A DNA stretch of 13,228 bases from positions 1-13,228 of the forward strand of contig DASSHC010000323.1 of the NCBI GenBank assembly GCA_035693105.1, written 5' to 3'. The notes under the pieces are model-generated. The model worked only from the letters and a program-made list of their open reading frames with translations. It was not told the origin of the DNA and did no database searches. The translations under genes were made by a program, and so were the position numbers. Within the stretch, counting starts at the first letter, position 1, and every line of letters begins with the position of its first letter. This stretch comes from DASSHC01 sp035693105 (GTDB taxonomy: Bacteria > Chloroflexota > Chloroflexia > Thermomicrobiales > Thermomicrobiaceae). This document shows positions 1-7,312 of this stretch, one piece after another.

Positions 1-35
1 TGCTGCACGATCTCGCACGCGAGGCCGCGCGAGCG

Positions 36-2687
36 GTGGTTCGTCTCGCCTCGCGGCGGGGCCCGCATCCGGGCGGCCAGCCGGACGGGTCGGCCATCGG
101 ACCCCCCGCGATGCCATCCGGCCAATTCCTGCGGGCGCTCCTCGAAGGCGAAGAGATCCAGCAGATCCTGCACGACGCGGTCGAGGCCGCGGCGCGCAGC
201 CTGGGCGCCGACGGCGCCGAGATCCGGCTCAGCGCCGATTTCCTGACCAGCGAGAGCCAGCGGTCGTTCAGTTCTGGGGCGCCGGCGGCCGCGAGGGATT
301 CCGCCGCTCTGGACGAATTCATCCCAGCGACCCGCGTCACGACCTTCCTCGATCCCTCCTTGATCGATGACGATGGTGCGGAGCACCCCTTCCGCCTGGT
401 CATGCCCATCCGCCACCGCGAGCAGGTGCTCGGCCATCTCTGCCTGCACCGTGCCAGCCGAGATCCCTTTACGGACGACGACGCCGCGGCGGCGCGCGAG
501 ATCTGTACGGTGCTGGCGGTGGCGTTGGAGCACGTGCGGCTGCTGCAGATCGAGCGCTGGCAGCGCGATACCCTCGGCACGGTGCACAACCTGGCGCGGC
601 GGCTCAACCACGCGGCCACCTATCAGGCCATCGCCGAAATCGCGGTGGAAGAGTGCGCGGCCGCCTTCGGCTGCGGCAAAGCGGCACTGCACCGCTACGA
701 GCCGCACCACGGCATGCTGGTCATGGCGGCGGCGCTTGGATTGCCGCTGCCACTGGTGACCGCGCTGGGGCATTTGACGTTGGAGAGCGGCCCCTTCGGG
801 CGCGCGGCACGCCAGCATGGGCTGGTCATCGCGGACAACCTGCTGGAGGACGAGACGCTGGAAGTCTTGCGCGAGCTGCCCGAGAGCGCGCGGCTTGGGC
901 TGACGGCCTGGGGGCTCCCGCTGCTCGACGAGAAAGACGCCTTGCTTGGCGTGATCACGATTTTTCCGCCCGCGCGGCGCAATCCGGACGATACCGAGAA
1001 CAAGCTGCTGCATCTGCTGGCTCACCAGATCGCGGTGGCGATGGACCGCGCGCGCCTGGCCGAGCGTGGCCACGAACTCTATCGCGCCACCGTCGCCTCG
1101 CTGGCGGCGGCGGTCGATGCCAAAGACCCGTTCACGCACAACCACTCCTGGCAGGTTGCCGCCTACAGCCGCACCATCGCCGAAGCGATGACCCTGCCAC
1201 CGGCCGAGGTGGAGATCATCGAGCTGGCCGGGCTATTGCACGATGTCGGCAAAATCGGCATCCCCGACCGGGTGCTGCAGAAGAATGACCAGCTTGACCC
1301 CGACGAGTGGGCCATGATGCGCCGCCACCCCGAGCTGGGAGCCAAGATCCTGGGCGACAACCCGGCGCTGGCGACCCTCTTGCCGTTGGTTCGCCACCAC
1401 CACGAGCGCTATGACGGTCACGGCTACCCCGACCAACTGGCCGGCGATGAGATCCCGCTCGGCGCGGCCATCGTTGGTCTAGCCGATGCGTTCGACACCA
1501 TGACTTCGGATCGGCCCTACCGCCGCTCACGCGATCTGAGCGAGGCAGTAGCCGAAGTGGAGCATGGCAGCGGAACCCACTTTCATCCCCAGGTGGTCGC
1601 GGCTTTTCTCGCAGCCGTGCGCTCGGGCACGATCAGTGTGACGCCGGAGGCGCGGCGCGGCACCACGCGGGAATTGCGCCTCAAGCGCGTGGTCGGCGCC
1701 GAAGCCCGCGCGTTCGGCCTGCTGCAACGCATCAGCGCCGAGGTCAGCACGCTGGTCGAGATCGACCGCTTCCTGCTGCGGCTCAACGAGCTGATCTCCG
1801 CCGAGTTCCCCGATTCGCGCTGCAACGTCTTCGTCGCGCAGGCCGAGAGCAATAATCTGGTGGCCATCCACGATACCGTCGACGAGCCGGCACCCCGGCA
1901 GACGCTCGTCTGCGTGGCCGGTGAGGGGATCGTGGGCTGGGTCGCCCAGCACGGCGTGCCGCAGAACGTGCGCGACGTGCTGGAGGACGCGCGCTTTCGC
2001 GTCACCAGCCACCGGCTAATCCGCGCGGAGCTGGCGGTGCCGCTGCTGGTCGAGGCGCGCTGCGTCGGCGTCATCGACTTGCAGCATCCCGAGCCGGGCG
2101 CCTTCTCCCCCTCCGACCAGCAGGTGCTGGAGATGGTCGCGACCTACGTGGCGCAGGCGATCGAGGTCGCCGATCTGCACCACCGCATCAAGCAGCAGGC
2201 CGAACTGGACCCGCTCACGGGCCTGCTCAACCACCGCGCCTTCTACCGCGAGCTCGACGAGGCCGTGGAGCAGGCGCGCTCCGCCTCGGCGCAACTGGCG
2301 CTGGCGATTCTCGATCTCGACAATCTCAAGCAGATCAACGACACCGCCGGCCACCTGGCCGGCGATAGCGTGATCCGCCGCATCGCGGAGATCCTGCGCG
2401 TCCGCACGCGGCCCGAGGACACCGTAGCGCGCTATGGCGGCGACGAGTTCGCCGTCATCATGCCACGCGCCTCGCGCGCGGTGATGGAGGCGCGCCTGCG
2501 CCTGGTCGACGAAGCAATCCAGGCGCGCCAGCGCGACCAACCGCTCAGCACCGTCTCCTGGGGCATCGCCTGCTACCCGCACGACGGAACCCGCCCGGCA
2601 GAACTGGTAGCCCGGGCGGATGCCGCGATGTATCAAGTGAAGTCGAACCGGGTTTCCCGCCGGCGCCCGCCCACGTCCAGCACTTGA
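36..2687 (+). CDS. Bifunctional c-di-GMP enzyme: GAF-GAF-HD-GYP-GAF-GGDEF
   Basis: This is a predicted cytoplasmic enzyme that could both degrade and make the second messenger cyclic di-GMP. Numbering from the GTG at 36, it has a GAF-like domain (about 35-170), a second GAF (about 180-340), HD-GYP (about 345-535), a third GAF (about 565-712) and GGDEF (about 720-870). The HD-GYP metal and signature residues are intact: H370, LHDVGKIGIPD from 401, and HHERYDGHGYP from 455. The GGDEF active site is intact at 801-805. An RxxD inhibitory-site motif, RPED (792-795), lies five residues before it, as expected for product feedback. No transmembrane segment or signal peptide is visible. The frame stays open to the left edge of the window (from base 3), so the gene may begin outside it. 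An in-frame ATG at 111 is another possible start, and neither start has a convincing RBS. Family and domain order are sure; the start and the net activity are not. Confidence 0.9.
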   Translation: MVRLASRRGPHPGGQPDGSAIGPPAMPSGQFLRALLEGEEIQQILHDAVEAAARSLGADGAEIRLSADFLTSESQRSFSSGAPAAARDSAALDEFIPATRVTTFLDPSLIDDDGAEHPFRLVMPIRHREQVLGHLCLHRASRDPFTDDDAAAAREICTVLAVALEHVRLLQIERWQRDTLGTVHNLARRLNHAATYQAIAEIAVEECAAAFGCGKAALHRYEPHHGMLVMAAALGLPLPLVTALGHLTLESGPFGRAARQHGLVIADNLLEDETLEVLRELPESARLGLTAWGLPLLDEKDALLGVITIFPPARRNPDDTENKLLHLLAHQIAVAMDRARLAERGHELYRATVASLAAAVDAKDPFTHNHSWQVAAYSRTIAEAMTLPPAEVEIIELAGLLHDVGKIGIPDRVLQKNDQLDPDEWAMMRRHPELGAKILGDNPALATLLPLVRHHHERYDGHGYPDQLAGDEIPLGAAIVGLADAFDTMTSDRPYRRSRDLSEAVAEVEHGSGTHFHPQVVAAFLAAVRSGTISVTPEARRGTTRELRLKRVVGAEARAFGLLQRISAEVSTLVEIDRFLLRLNELISAEFPDSRCNVFVAQAESNNLVAIHDTVDEPAPRQTLVCVAGEGIVGWVAQHGVPQNVRDVLEDARFRVTSHRLIRAELAVPLLVEARCVGVIDLQHPEPGAFSPSDQQVLEMVATYVAQAIEVADLHHRIKQQAELDPLTGLLNHRAFYRELDEAVEQARSASAQLALAILDLDNLKQINDTAGHLAGDSVIRRIAEILRVRTRPEDTVARYGGDEFAVIMPRASRAVMEARLRLVDEAIQARQRDQPLSTVSWGIACYPHDGTRPAELVARADAAMYQVKSNRVSRRRPPTSST

Positions 2688-2712
2688 CAGGCGAACGAAC
2701 GTTCGCTACCGT
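2684..2712 (+). promoter_or_regulatory. Sigma70-type promoter of the recombinase gene
   Basis: There is a perfect -35 box TTGACA at 2684-2689, a 17-bp spacer, and a -10 box TACCGT at 2707-2712 that keeps the three most important positions (T1, A2, T6). The -35 box overlaps the stop codon of the upstream gene, so the recombinase has its own transcription start near 2719. This leaves a leader of about 39 nt before the GTG at 2758. It is the clearest promoter in the window. Confidence 0.65.
2691..2706. promoter_or_regulatory. LexA/SOS-box-like operator inside the promoter spacer
   Basis: GCGAAC-GAAC-GTTCGC is a perfect 6-bp inverted repeat with a 4-bp centre. The inner 14 bp, CGAACGAACGTTCG, match the Gram-positive LexA (DinR) pattern CGAAC-N4-GTTCG. 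The site fills the spacer between the -35 and -10 boxes, the classic place for a repressor to block RNA polymerase. I saw no other GAAC-N4-GTTC site in the window's intergenic regions. LexA control is inferred from the motif; lexA itself is not in this window. Confidence 0.6.
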
Positions 2713-2745
2713 ACGCTCAGAGTCGTCTGGGTGTGCAGAATAAGT

Positions 2746-2750
2746 GGGAG
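2746..2750 (+). promoter_or_regulatory. Ribosome binding site deciding the recombinase start
   Basis: GGGAG lies 7 nt upstream of the GTG at 2758. The upstream in-frame GTG at 2731 has no such site, and it would leave only about 12 nt of leader from the predicted transcription start. This favours 2758 as the start. Confidence 0.55.
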
Positions 2751-2757
2751 ACTGGCC

Positions 2758-3714
2758 GTGACGGAGCGCGACGAGGCAGCCGGGCGGAATGCGGTGACGC
2801 AACCGGCGCTCTTCGAGATGAGCACCGACGGACGGCTGGTCGGCAACGTCGGCGTCTTGCCGGAGCTGACCACCGGGTCAAGCCTCGATGTCGCGCGCTA
2901 CTGGTTTCGACGCTACCTGGAGCAGTCCGAGCACCCCAAGAACACGGTCAACTCCTACAGCTACGATCTGGCGCTTTTCCAGCTCCTGATCGGCCCCAAG
3001 ACGATCGACCAGGTGACGCGGCGCGACGTGGGGCACTTTCTCGACGACAGCCGCACGCGCTCGACCCGCAAACGCCGCCTGACGTCGGTCTCCGGCTTCT
3101 TCAAGTTCCTGATCCAACACGCCCGCGTGCTGAGCGATGATCCCAGCGCCGCGTTCTTCCCCGAGCACATCCCCCTCAAGACTCCGAGGCCGCTTTTCGC
3201 CGACGAGCAGGCGCACCTGCTGGCGGCGGCGGCGGCAGACGGCCCGCGCGCCCACGCCGCCATCTGGCTGATGCTGCGGCTGGGGCTGACGCGCGCCGAG
3301 GTGCTGCAGCTCCAGGCGGATCACATCGATCGCTCGCTGCCGGACCGGCCAGTGGTCTTCGTCTACTACGACAGCCGCCGCCACCGCGGGCGTGAGCGCC
3401 ATCTGGCCGCCTCGGCGGACCTGGCCGCCATCCTGGAGGCGTTGGAGGCCGAGGCGGACGACGCCCTCAAGCTAATCCCAATCCTGCCCCAGTCGCTCAA
3501 CAAGCTGGTGGAGCGCGTGGCCAAAGCGGCGGGCTTCGAGCGCCCGGTCTCGCCGCAGACCCTGCGCGACACCTTCGCGGTCGACCAGGCGCGTGCCGGC
3601 GCAGGCGAGGACGACCTGCTGCGCCTCCTCGGCCTGGCCGACGACGCCCGCAACCGCCTCAGCGTACGCCGCTATCTCAAGCTCGCCGAGCCGCCGCTGC
3701 TGACAGGAGCGTGA
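2758..3714 (+). CDS. Tyrosine recombinase/integrase-like protein with degenerate active site
   Basis: This 318-aa protein resembles XerC/XerD-type tyrosine recombinases, which break and rejoin DNA through a 3'-phosphotyrosine. An N-terminal SAM-like core-binding domain spans about 41-130 (NTVNSYSYDLALFQ region) and the catalytic fold about 145-310. Box I is LRLGLTRAEVLQL with Arg179. Box II is SPQTLRDTFA with Arg270, and YLKL carries the likely nucleophile Tyr306. Three positions depart from the canonical R-K-H-R-H/W-Y set: the first box II His is Gln267, the His of the LGH motif is Leu293, and the hairpin Lys appears to be Arg210. It could therefore be slow, atypical, or a DNA-binding protein without recombinase activity. 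No att sites, transposase or phage genes adjoin it, so a recent integrated element is not supported. It has its own promoter with an SOS-box-like operator. The start at 2758 is chosen by RBS; 2731 is the alternative. Confidence 0.8.
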   Translation: MTERDEAAGRNAVTQPALFEMSTDGRLVGNVGVLPELTTGSSLDVARYWFRRYLEQSEHPKNTVNSYSYDLALFQLLIGPKTIDQVTRRDVGHFLDDSRTRSTRKRRLTSVSGFFKFLIQHARVLSDDPSAAFFPEHIPLKTPRPLFADEQAHLLAAAAADGPRAHAAIWLMLRLGLTRAEVLQLQADHIDRSLPDRPVVFVYYDSRRHRGRERHLAASADLAAILEALEAEADDALKLIPILPQSLNKLVERVAKAAGFERPVSPQTLRDTFAVDQARAGAGEDDLLRLLGLADDARNRLSVRRYLKLAEPPLLTGA

Positions 3715-3779
3715 GCGCCCACTGACACGGGCTTGTGCCGCACCAAGACGCATCCCTCGACCGCGCTACGGTGGAAATA

Positions 3780-3802
3780 GCGGCCCGGCGGCCGCCCGTT
3801 TT
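3780..3802 (+). terminator. Terminator-like hairpin after the recombinase gene
   Basis: GCGGCC and GGCCGC form a 6-bp stem around a CGGC loop, followed by CCGTTTT. It lies 66 bp past the recombinase stop codon. The T-run is short and a few bases away from the stem, so this is a modest call. Confidence 0.35.
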
Positions 3803-3835
3803 CATGCCGCCGTGGCGAGCCGAGGCTCATGACGA

Positions 3836-3945
3836 CTCGGGATGACAGGGAATGTATCGGGGCCTATCGGATGAGGTACCGCGTCGTCGTACGCCTCATC
3901 CCCTACTCTGTCATCCTGAGCGCAGTCGAAGGATCCGTCCTCACC
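3836..3945. repeat. Nested inverted-repeat element with a widespread intergenic motif
   Basis: Outer arms CTCGGGATGACAG (3836-3848) and CTGTCATCCTGAG (3908-3920) are inverted copies with one mismatch. Inside them lies a perfect 8-bp inverted pair, GGATGAGG (3869-3876) and CCTCATCC (3894-3901). The right side continues as TCCTGAGCGCAGTCGAAGGA. I recall this sequence as a common intergenic repeat in Chloroflexota and other phyla; it gives spurious translations such as CHPERSRRI. I infer a non-autonomous REP- or MITE-like element. The outer boundary is uncertain and no target-site duplication was found. It sits between two convergent genes and might also act as a transcript end. Confidence 0.5.
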
Positions 3946-3963
3946 CGCGCCCCAAGCTGACCT

Positions 3964-4715
<752 letters not shown>

Positions 4716-4719
<4 letters not shown>

Positions 4720-6326
4720 AGTCTGCGCGCCAGGTCAAGCTGCCGGAGGATGTCCTCCAGCACCAGGGCCGACGGACGGTCGGTGTCGACCACGATGCCG
4801 GGCTGCTCGTCCGAAGCGATGGCCGGGCCGTAGCGCTCCCGCTGCCGCTGGTAGACGGCCCAGTCGGCCTCGCTCGGCTCCAGCAGCTCGCGCGCGCGGT
4901 GGGCCAACCGCTCGCGCACGACAGCGGGCGAGCATTGGCACTCGATGAAGACGAAGTCGCGCGCGAGACGCTCGGCCAGTTCGAGCGCCGCGCGGCGCCA
5001 CGTCGGATTGAGGAAGGTCGCGTCAAGCACGACCGAGTTTCCCTGTTGCAAGTGCTCGGCGCCGCGGTCGAGCAGCATCAGGTAGGTCCGCTCGGTGAAC
5101 TCGGTGCTGTAGATGCCGGCCCCGAACTCGGCCGGCTCCTTGCTGCCCGGAGTGCGCCCCGCCAACTCCAAGCGCACCGCGTCCGAAGAGACCAGCCCCA
5201 GGCCGAGCGCCCGCGCCAGCCGGCGCGAGATGACGCTCTTACCCGTGCCGGAGAGCCCACCGACGACGAAGAGCGTCGGCCGTGCCGGCTCAGCGATGAA
5301 GGAGGTCGCCAGATCGAAGTAGCGCTCGGCCTCGGTGCGCACGGCGAAGTACTCTGGCAACTCGGGCGCCAGTTCGTCGAGCCGGAAGCAGGCCACCTTG
5401 GCGCGCACGTGCGCGCGATAGACGGCGAAGAATTGCGCCAGTCGCGGCAACTCGGGGTCATCGAGGCGCTCCGCCAGGAGCGACACGGCGCGCTCGGCCA
5501 GATCGGGCCGCCCATGATAGGTCAGGTCCATCGCCAGGAACGCGATGTCGGCGGCGATATCCATGCAACCGAGGCGCGGGTTGAATTCCACCCCGTCGAT
5601 GATCTGCAAGCCCTCCGGGCCGGTTCCTTCCACGAAGATGTGCGCCAGATGCAGGTCCCCGTGGGCCTCACGCACCTTGCCAGCCGCCACGCGCGCCGCG
5701 ATGAGCGCCGCGTTGTTGTCGAGGAAATCGCGCGAGACCTCCGCGATCAGCTGCAGCTCGATCGGCGCCGCCACCGTGCCGACGTATTTTCGCGTCTGCT
5801 CGATGTTCTCCTCGATGTTGCGCCAAACGGCCTCGACCGTGCCCCACTCATCGACTCCGGCGCCCGTGCGTGCCTCGGCGTAGAAGCGCGCCAGCCGCTC
5901 GCTCAGCCACTCAAAGACTTGCTCCTCGACCTCGTCGTTATCGACCAGCCGGCGCAGCATGCACGCTTCCGGCAGGCGCCGCATGACCACCGCGTAGTCG
6001 ACGACGTCGCCCTCGCCCGTGAAGCTGAGGCGATTGCCCACCTCCAGCACCGGGACCACGTCGAGATAGACGTTGGACGTCAGGCGTCGGTTGAGGCGCA
6101 CCTCCTCCTGGCAGAAGAACTTGCGGCGCTCGAGCGTCGAGAAGTCGAGGAAGCCGAAATCGACCGGCTTCTTGACCTTGTAAACGAAGTCGCCGGCCAG
6201 GAAGGCGAGCGAGATGTGCGTCTCCTCCAGCGTCACCTCGTCGACCGGGAAAGGATAGGCCTCCGGCCGGCTGAGGTCGGCAATCAGGCGGGCCACATGC
6301 TCCCGTGCGACGTCGTGCGGGTCCAT
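4716..6326 (-). CDS. Bifunctional aminoglycoside phosphotransferase-like / P-loop kinase fusion protein
   Basis: This 536-aa cytoplasmic protein joins an APH-like kinase fold (about 20-330) to a P-loop ATPase/kinase domain (about 350-530). This is the recurrent architecture that databases label bifunctional aminoglycoside phosphotransferase/ATP-binding protein. The first half carries a Brenner-type catalytic motif, HGDLHLAHI (His222-Asp224), and a metal-binding IDGVEFNP (Asp244). The second half has Walker A GGLSGTGKS (356-364) and a Walker-B-like strand VVLDATF (432-438). The substrate is unknown, and the APH label does not imply antibiotic resistance. The ATG at 6326 is chosen because homology starts at MDPHDVAREHVARLI and a GGAGG lies 11 nt upstream. 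The longer ATG at 6530 would run into the divergent gene at 6518. The gene is followed with a GTGA overlap by the HAD gene, which suggests the two act in one pathway. Confidence 0.85.
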
Positions 6327-6337
6327 CCGCCATCCCC

Positions 6338-6342
6338 CCTCC
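6338..6342 (-). promoter_or_regulatory. Ribosome binding site of the APH/kinase gene
   Basis: On the minus strand GGAGG, inside a purine run GGAGGGGGG, precedes the ATG at 6326 by 11 nt. A closer ATG at 6333 is out of frame with the conserved protein. The spacing is somewhat long, but the site supports 6326 over the far upstream ATG at 6530. Confidence 0.4.
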
Positions 6343-6413
6343 GTGCGCGGCCGCGCCGAACGCGCGCGCCCGAGTTTGCCGTCCAGTGTACGGTATCCCC
6401 GCCACGCCCGCAT

Positions 6414-6485
6414 GCCGCGCACGCGGCGCGGCGGAATAGGGTCATGCGGCGGCTGGTTGTGGTCAGTGGCAGCCATTTTGGCTGC
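6414..6485. other. Divergent intergenic region with two hairpins
   Basis: This is part of the 191-bp gap between the divergent kinase operon and the thioredoxin-fold gene. It holds two small inverted repeats. GCCGCGC/GCGCGGC (6414-6420 and 6426-6432) has a 5-nt loop. GCAGCC/GGCTGC (6469-6474 and 6480-6485) has an ATTTT loop and ends 32 nt before the ATG at 6518. The second could lie in the leader of the thioredoxin-fold gene. I found no convincing promoter for either gene here. Confidence 0.35.
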
Positions 6486-6503
6486 GCATGAATGGGCGCG
6501 TAC

Positions 6504-6510
6504 GGAGGGA
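6504..6510 (+). promoter_or_regulatory. Ribosome binding site deciding the thioredoxin-fold gene start
   Basis: GGAGGGA lies 7 nt before the ATG at 6518. The upstream in-frame ATG at 6488 would place this site inside the coding region, so 6518 is preferred. Confidence 0.65.
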
Positions 6511-6517
6511 AGCTGGA

Positions 6518-7162
6518 ATGCCGGTATCACGCGAGCGCTTCGCGCAGGGGCTGTCGCCCGAGCAGTTTCTGCAGCAGATCGACCGGAATCAGGAGCGCTT
6601 CGAGCAGAACATCCGCGAAGTTCAGGGGTTGATCACCGACAAGGATCGGGAATTCTTCGCCAGGCACCCGGTCAACGTGGTCGCGATCGGCGAGGGCTGG
6701 TGCACCGATGTGGTGCAGTTCTTCCCGCCGATGTTCGAGCTGGCCAAGCAGTCGCCCAACGTCAAGCTCGGCGTTTTCGTGCGCGATCAAAACACTGACT
6801 TGATCGATCAGTATCTCAATCAGGGCAAGTACCGCTCGATCCCCGTCTTCGTGTTCTACGACCAGGATTGGAACGAGCTGGCGCACTTCATCGAGCGCCC
6901 GGCGGCGGTCACGCAGGAGATGGCCAAAGAGACGCTGCGCTTCGCCCAGGAGAACGCGCAGCTCGAAGGTATCAACCGCACCTACGAGAACATGCCGGAC
7001 GAGACGCGGACCGCGGTCCGCGAGAACAACGCCAACTACCGCTGGTCGAACATGCTGCGCTGGGATCGCATCTTCCTTGACGACATCGAGGATCTGATCG
7101 CTCGCGGCGCGCGGCAGCCCCAGCCCGCGGCCGCCGCCGCGGAGCAGAGCGAGCACGACTAG
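6518..7162 (+). CDS. Thioredoxin-family protein with WCTD single-cysteine motif
   Basis: This 214-aa protein is predicted to be cytoplasmic, with no signal peptide. After a helical N-terminus (1-50), a thioredoxin-like core runs from NVVAIGEGWCTDVVQFF (Trp61, Cys62, Asp64) to the cis-proline strand SIPVFVFYD (Pro109). It most resembles the Thioredoxin_9-type families, in which the usual CxxC is replaced by a WCxD pattern. With one active-site cysteine it cannot run the standard dithiol exchange alone. It may act as a monothiol reductase, use another thiol partner, or be a binding protein. The C-terminal helical part (130-195) and an Ala/Pro tail lie outside the fold. The gene is divergent from the kinase operon and is followed at once by a GC-rich palindrome that overlaps the last base of the stop codon. 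The physiological partner is unknown. Confidence 0.8.
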   Translation: MPVSRERFAQGLSPEQFLQQIDRNQERFEQNIREVQGLITDKDREFFARHPVNVVAIGEGWCTDVVQFFPPMFELAKQSPNVKLGVFVRDQNTDLIDQYLNQGKYRSIPVFVFYDQDWNELAHFIERPAAVTQEMAKETLRFAQENAQLEGINRTYENMPDETRTAVRENNANYRWSNMLRWDRIFLDDIEDLIARGARQPQPAAAAAEQSEHD

Positions 7163-7182
7163 GGCGGGTTTCAAACCCGCCC
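7162..7182. terminator. GC-rich palindrome at the end of the thioredoxin-fold gene
   Basis: GGGCGGGTTT (7162-7171), a single C, then AAACCCGCCC (7173-7182) form a perfect 10-bp inverted repeat. As RNA it would fold into a 7-8 bp GC stem with a short loop. It is not followed by a T-run. A closely related palindrome lies at 11076-11096, so it is probably a repeat family used as, or tolerated as, a transcript end. Confidence 0.5.
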
Positions 7183-7218
7183 CCACAGTGCGCGACCCTC
7201 ACTCCTCACGTGTGCCTC

Positions 7219-7249
7219 ACCGGCGCCGGGTTCGCAGCCCGGCGCCGGT
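7219..7249. repeat. Perfect 12-bp inverted repeat before the FGGY kinase
   Basis: ACCGGCGCCGGG (7219-7230) and CCCGGCGCCGGT (7238-7249) flank a 7-nt loop TTCGCAG. The stem is entirely GC except for its outer pair and would be very stable in RNA. There is no T-run. It lies 56 bp downstream of stop codon 7162 and 63 bp before the preferred kinase start. Like the neighbouring palindrome, it has a GGGTT...CCC core. Confidence 0.6.
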
Positions 7250-7276
7250 CCCTGTTCCGGCGGACTGTTGGCGCTA

Positions 7277-7306
7277 CTGGCAGGCACGGCCCATTGGGGC
7301 GATACT
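7277..7306 (+). promoter_or_regulatory. Possible promoter of the FGGY kinase gene
   Basis: CTGGCA (7277-7282) and GATACT (7301-7306) match the -35 and -10 consensus at four of six positions each, with an 18-bp spacer. Transcription would begin at about 7313, exactly at the preferred ATG, which would make the mRNA leaderless. No good RBS precedes that ATG, which fits this reading. Confidence 0.3.
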
Positions 7307-7312
7307 AGCGTC

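Noticed and set aside
2758..3945. An integrated mobile element with the recombinase as its integrase
   Set aside because: There is no tRNA, no direct-repeat att pair, no cargo and no base-composition shift around the gene. The recombinase active site is also degenerate.
6327..6530. N-terminal extension of the kinase gene to an ATG at 6530
   Set aside because: The extra 68 residues are Arg/Pro-rich with no homology-like features and would overlap the divergent gene at 6518. The RBS-backed start at 6326 fits better.
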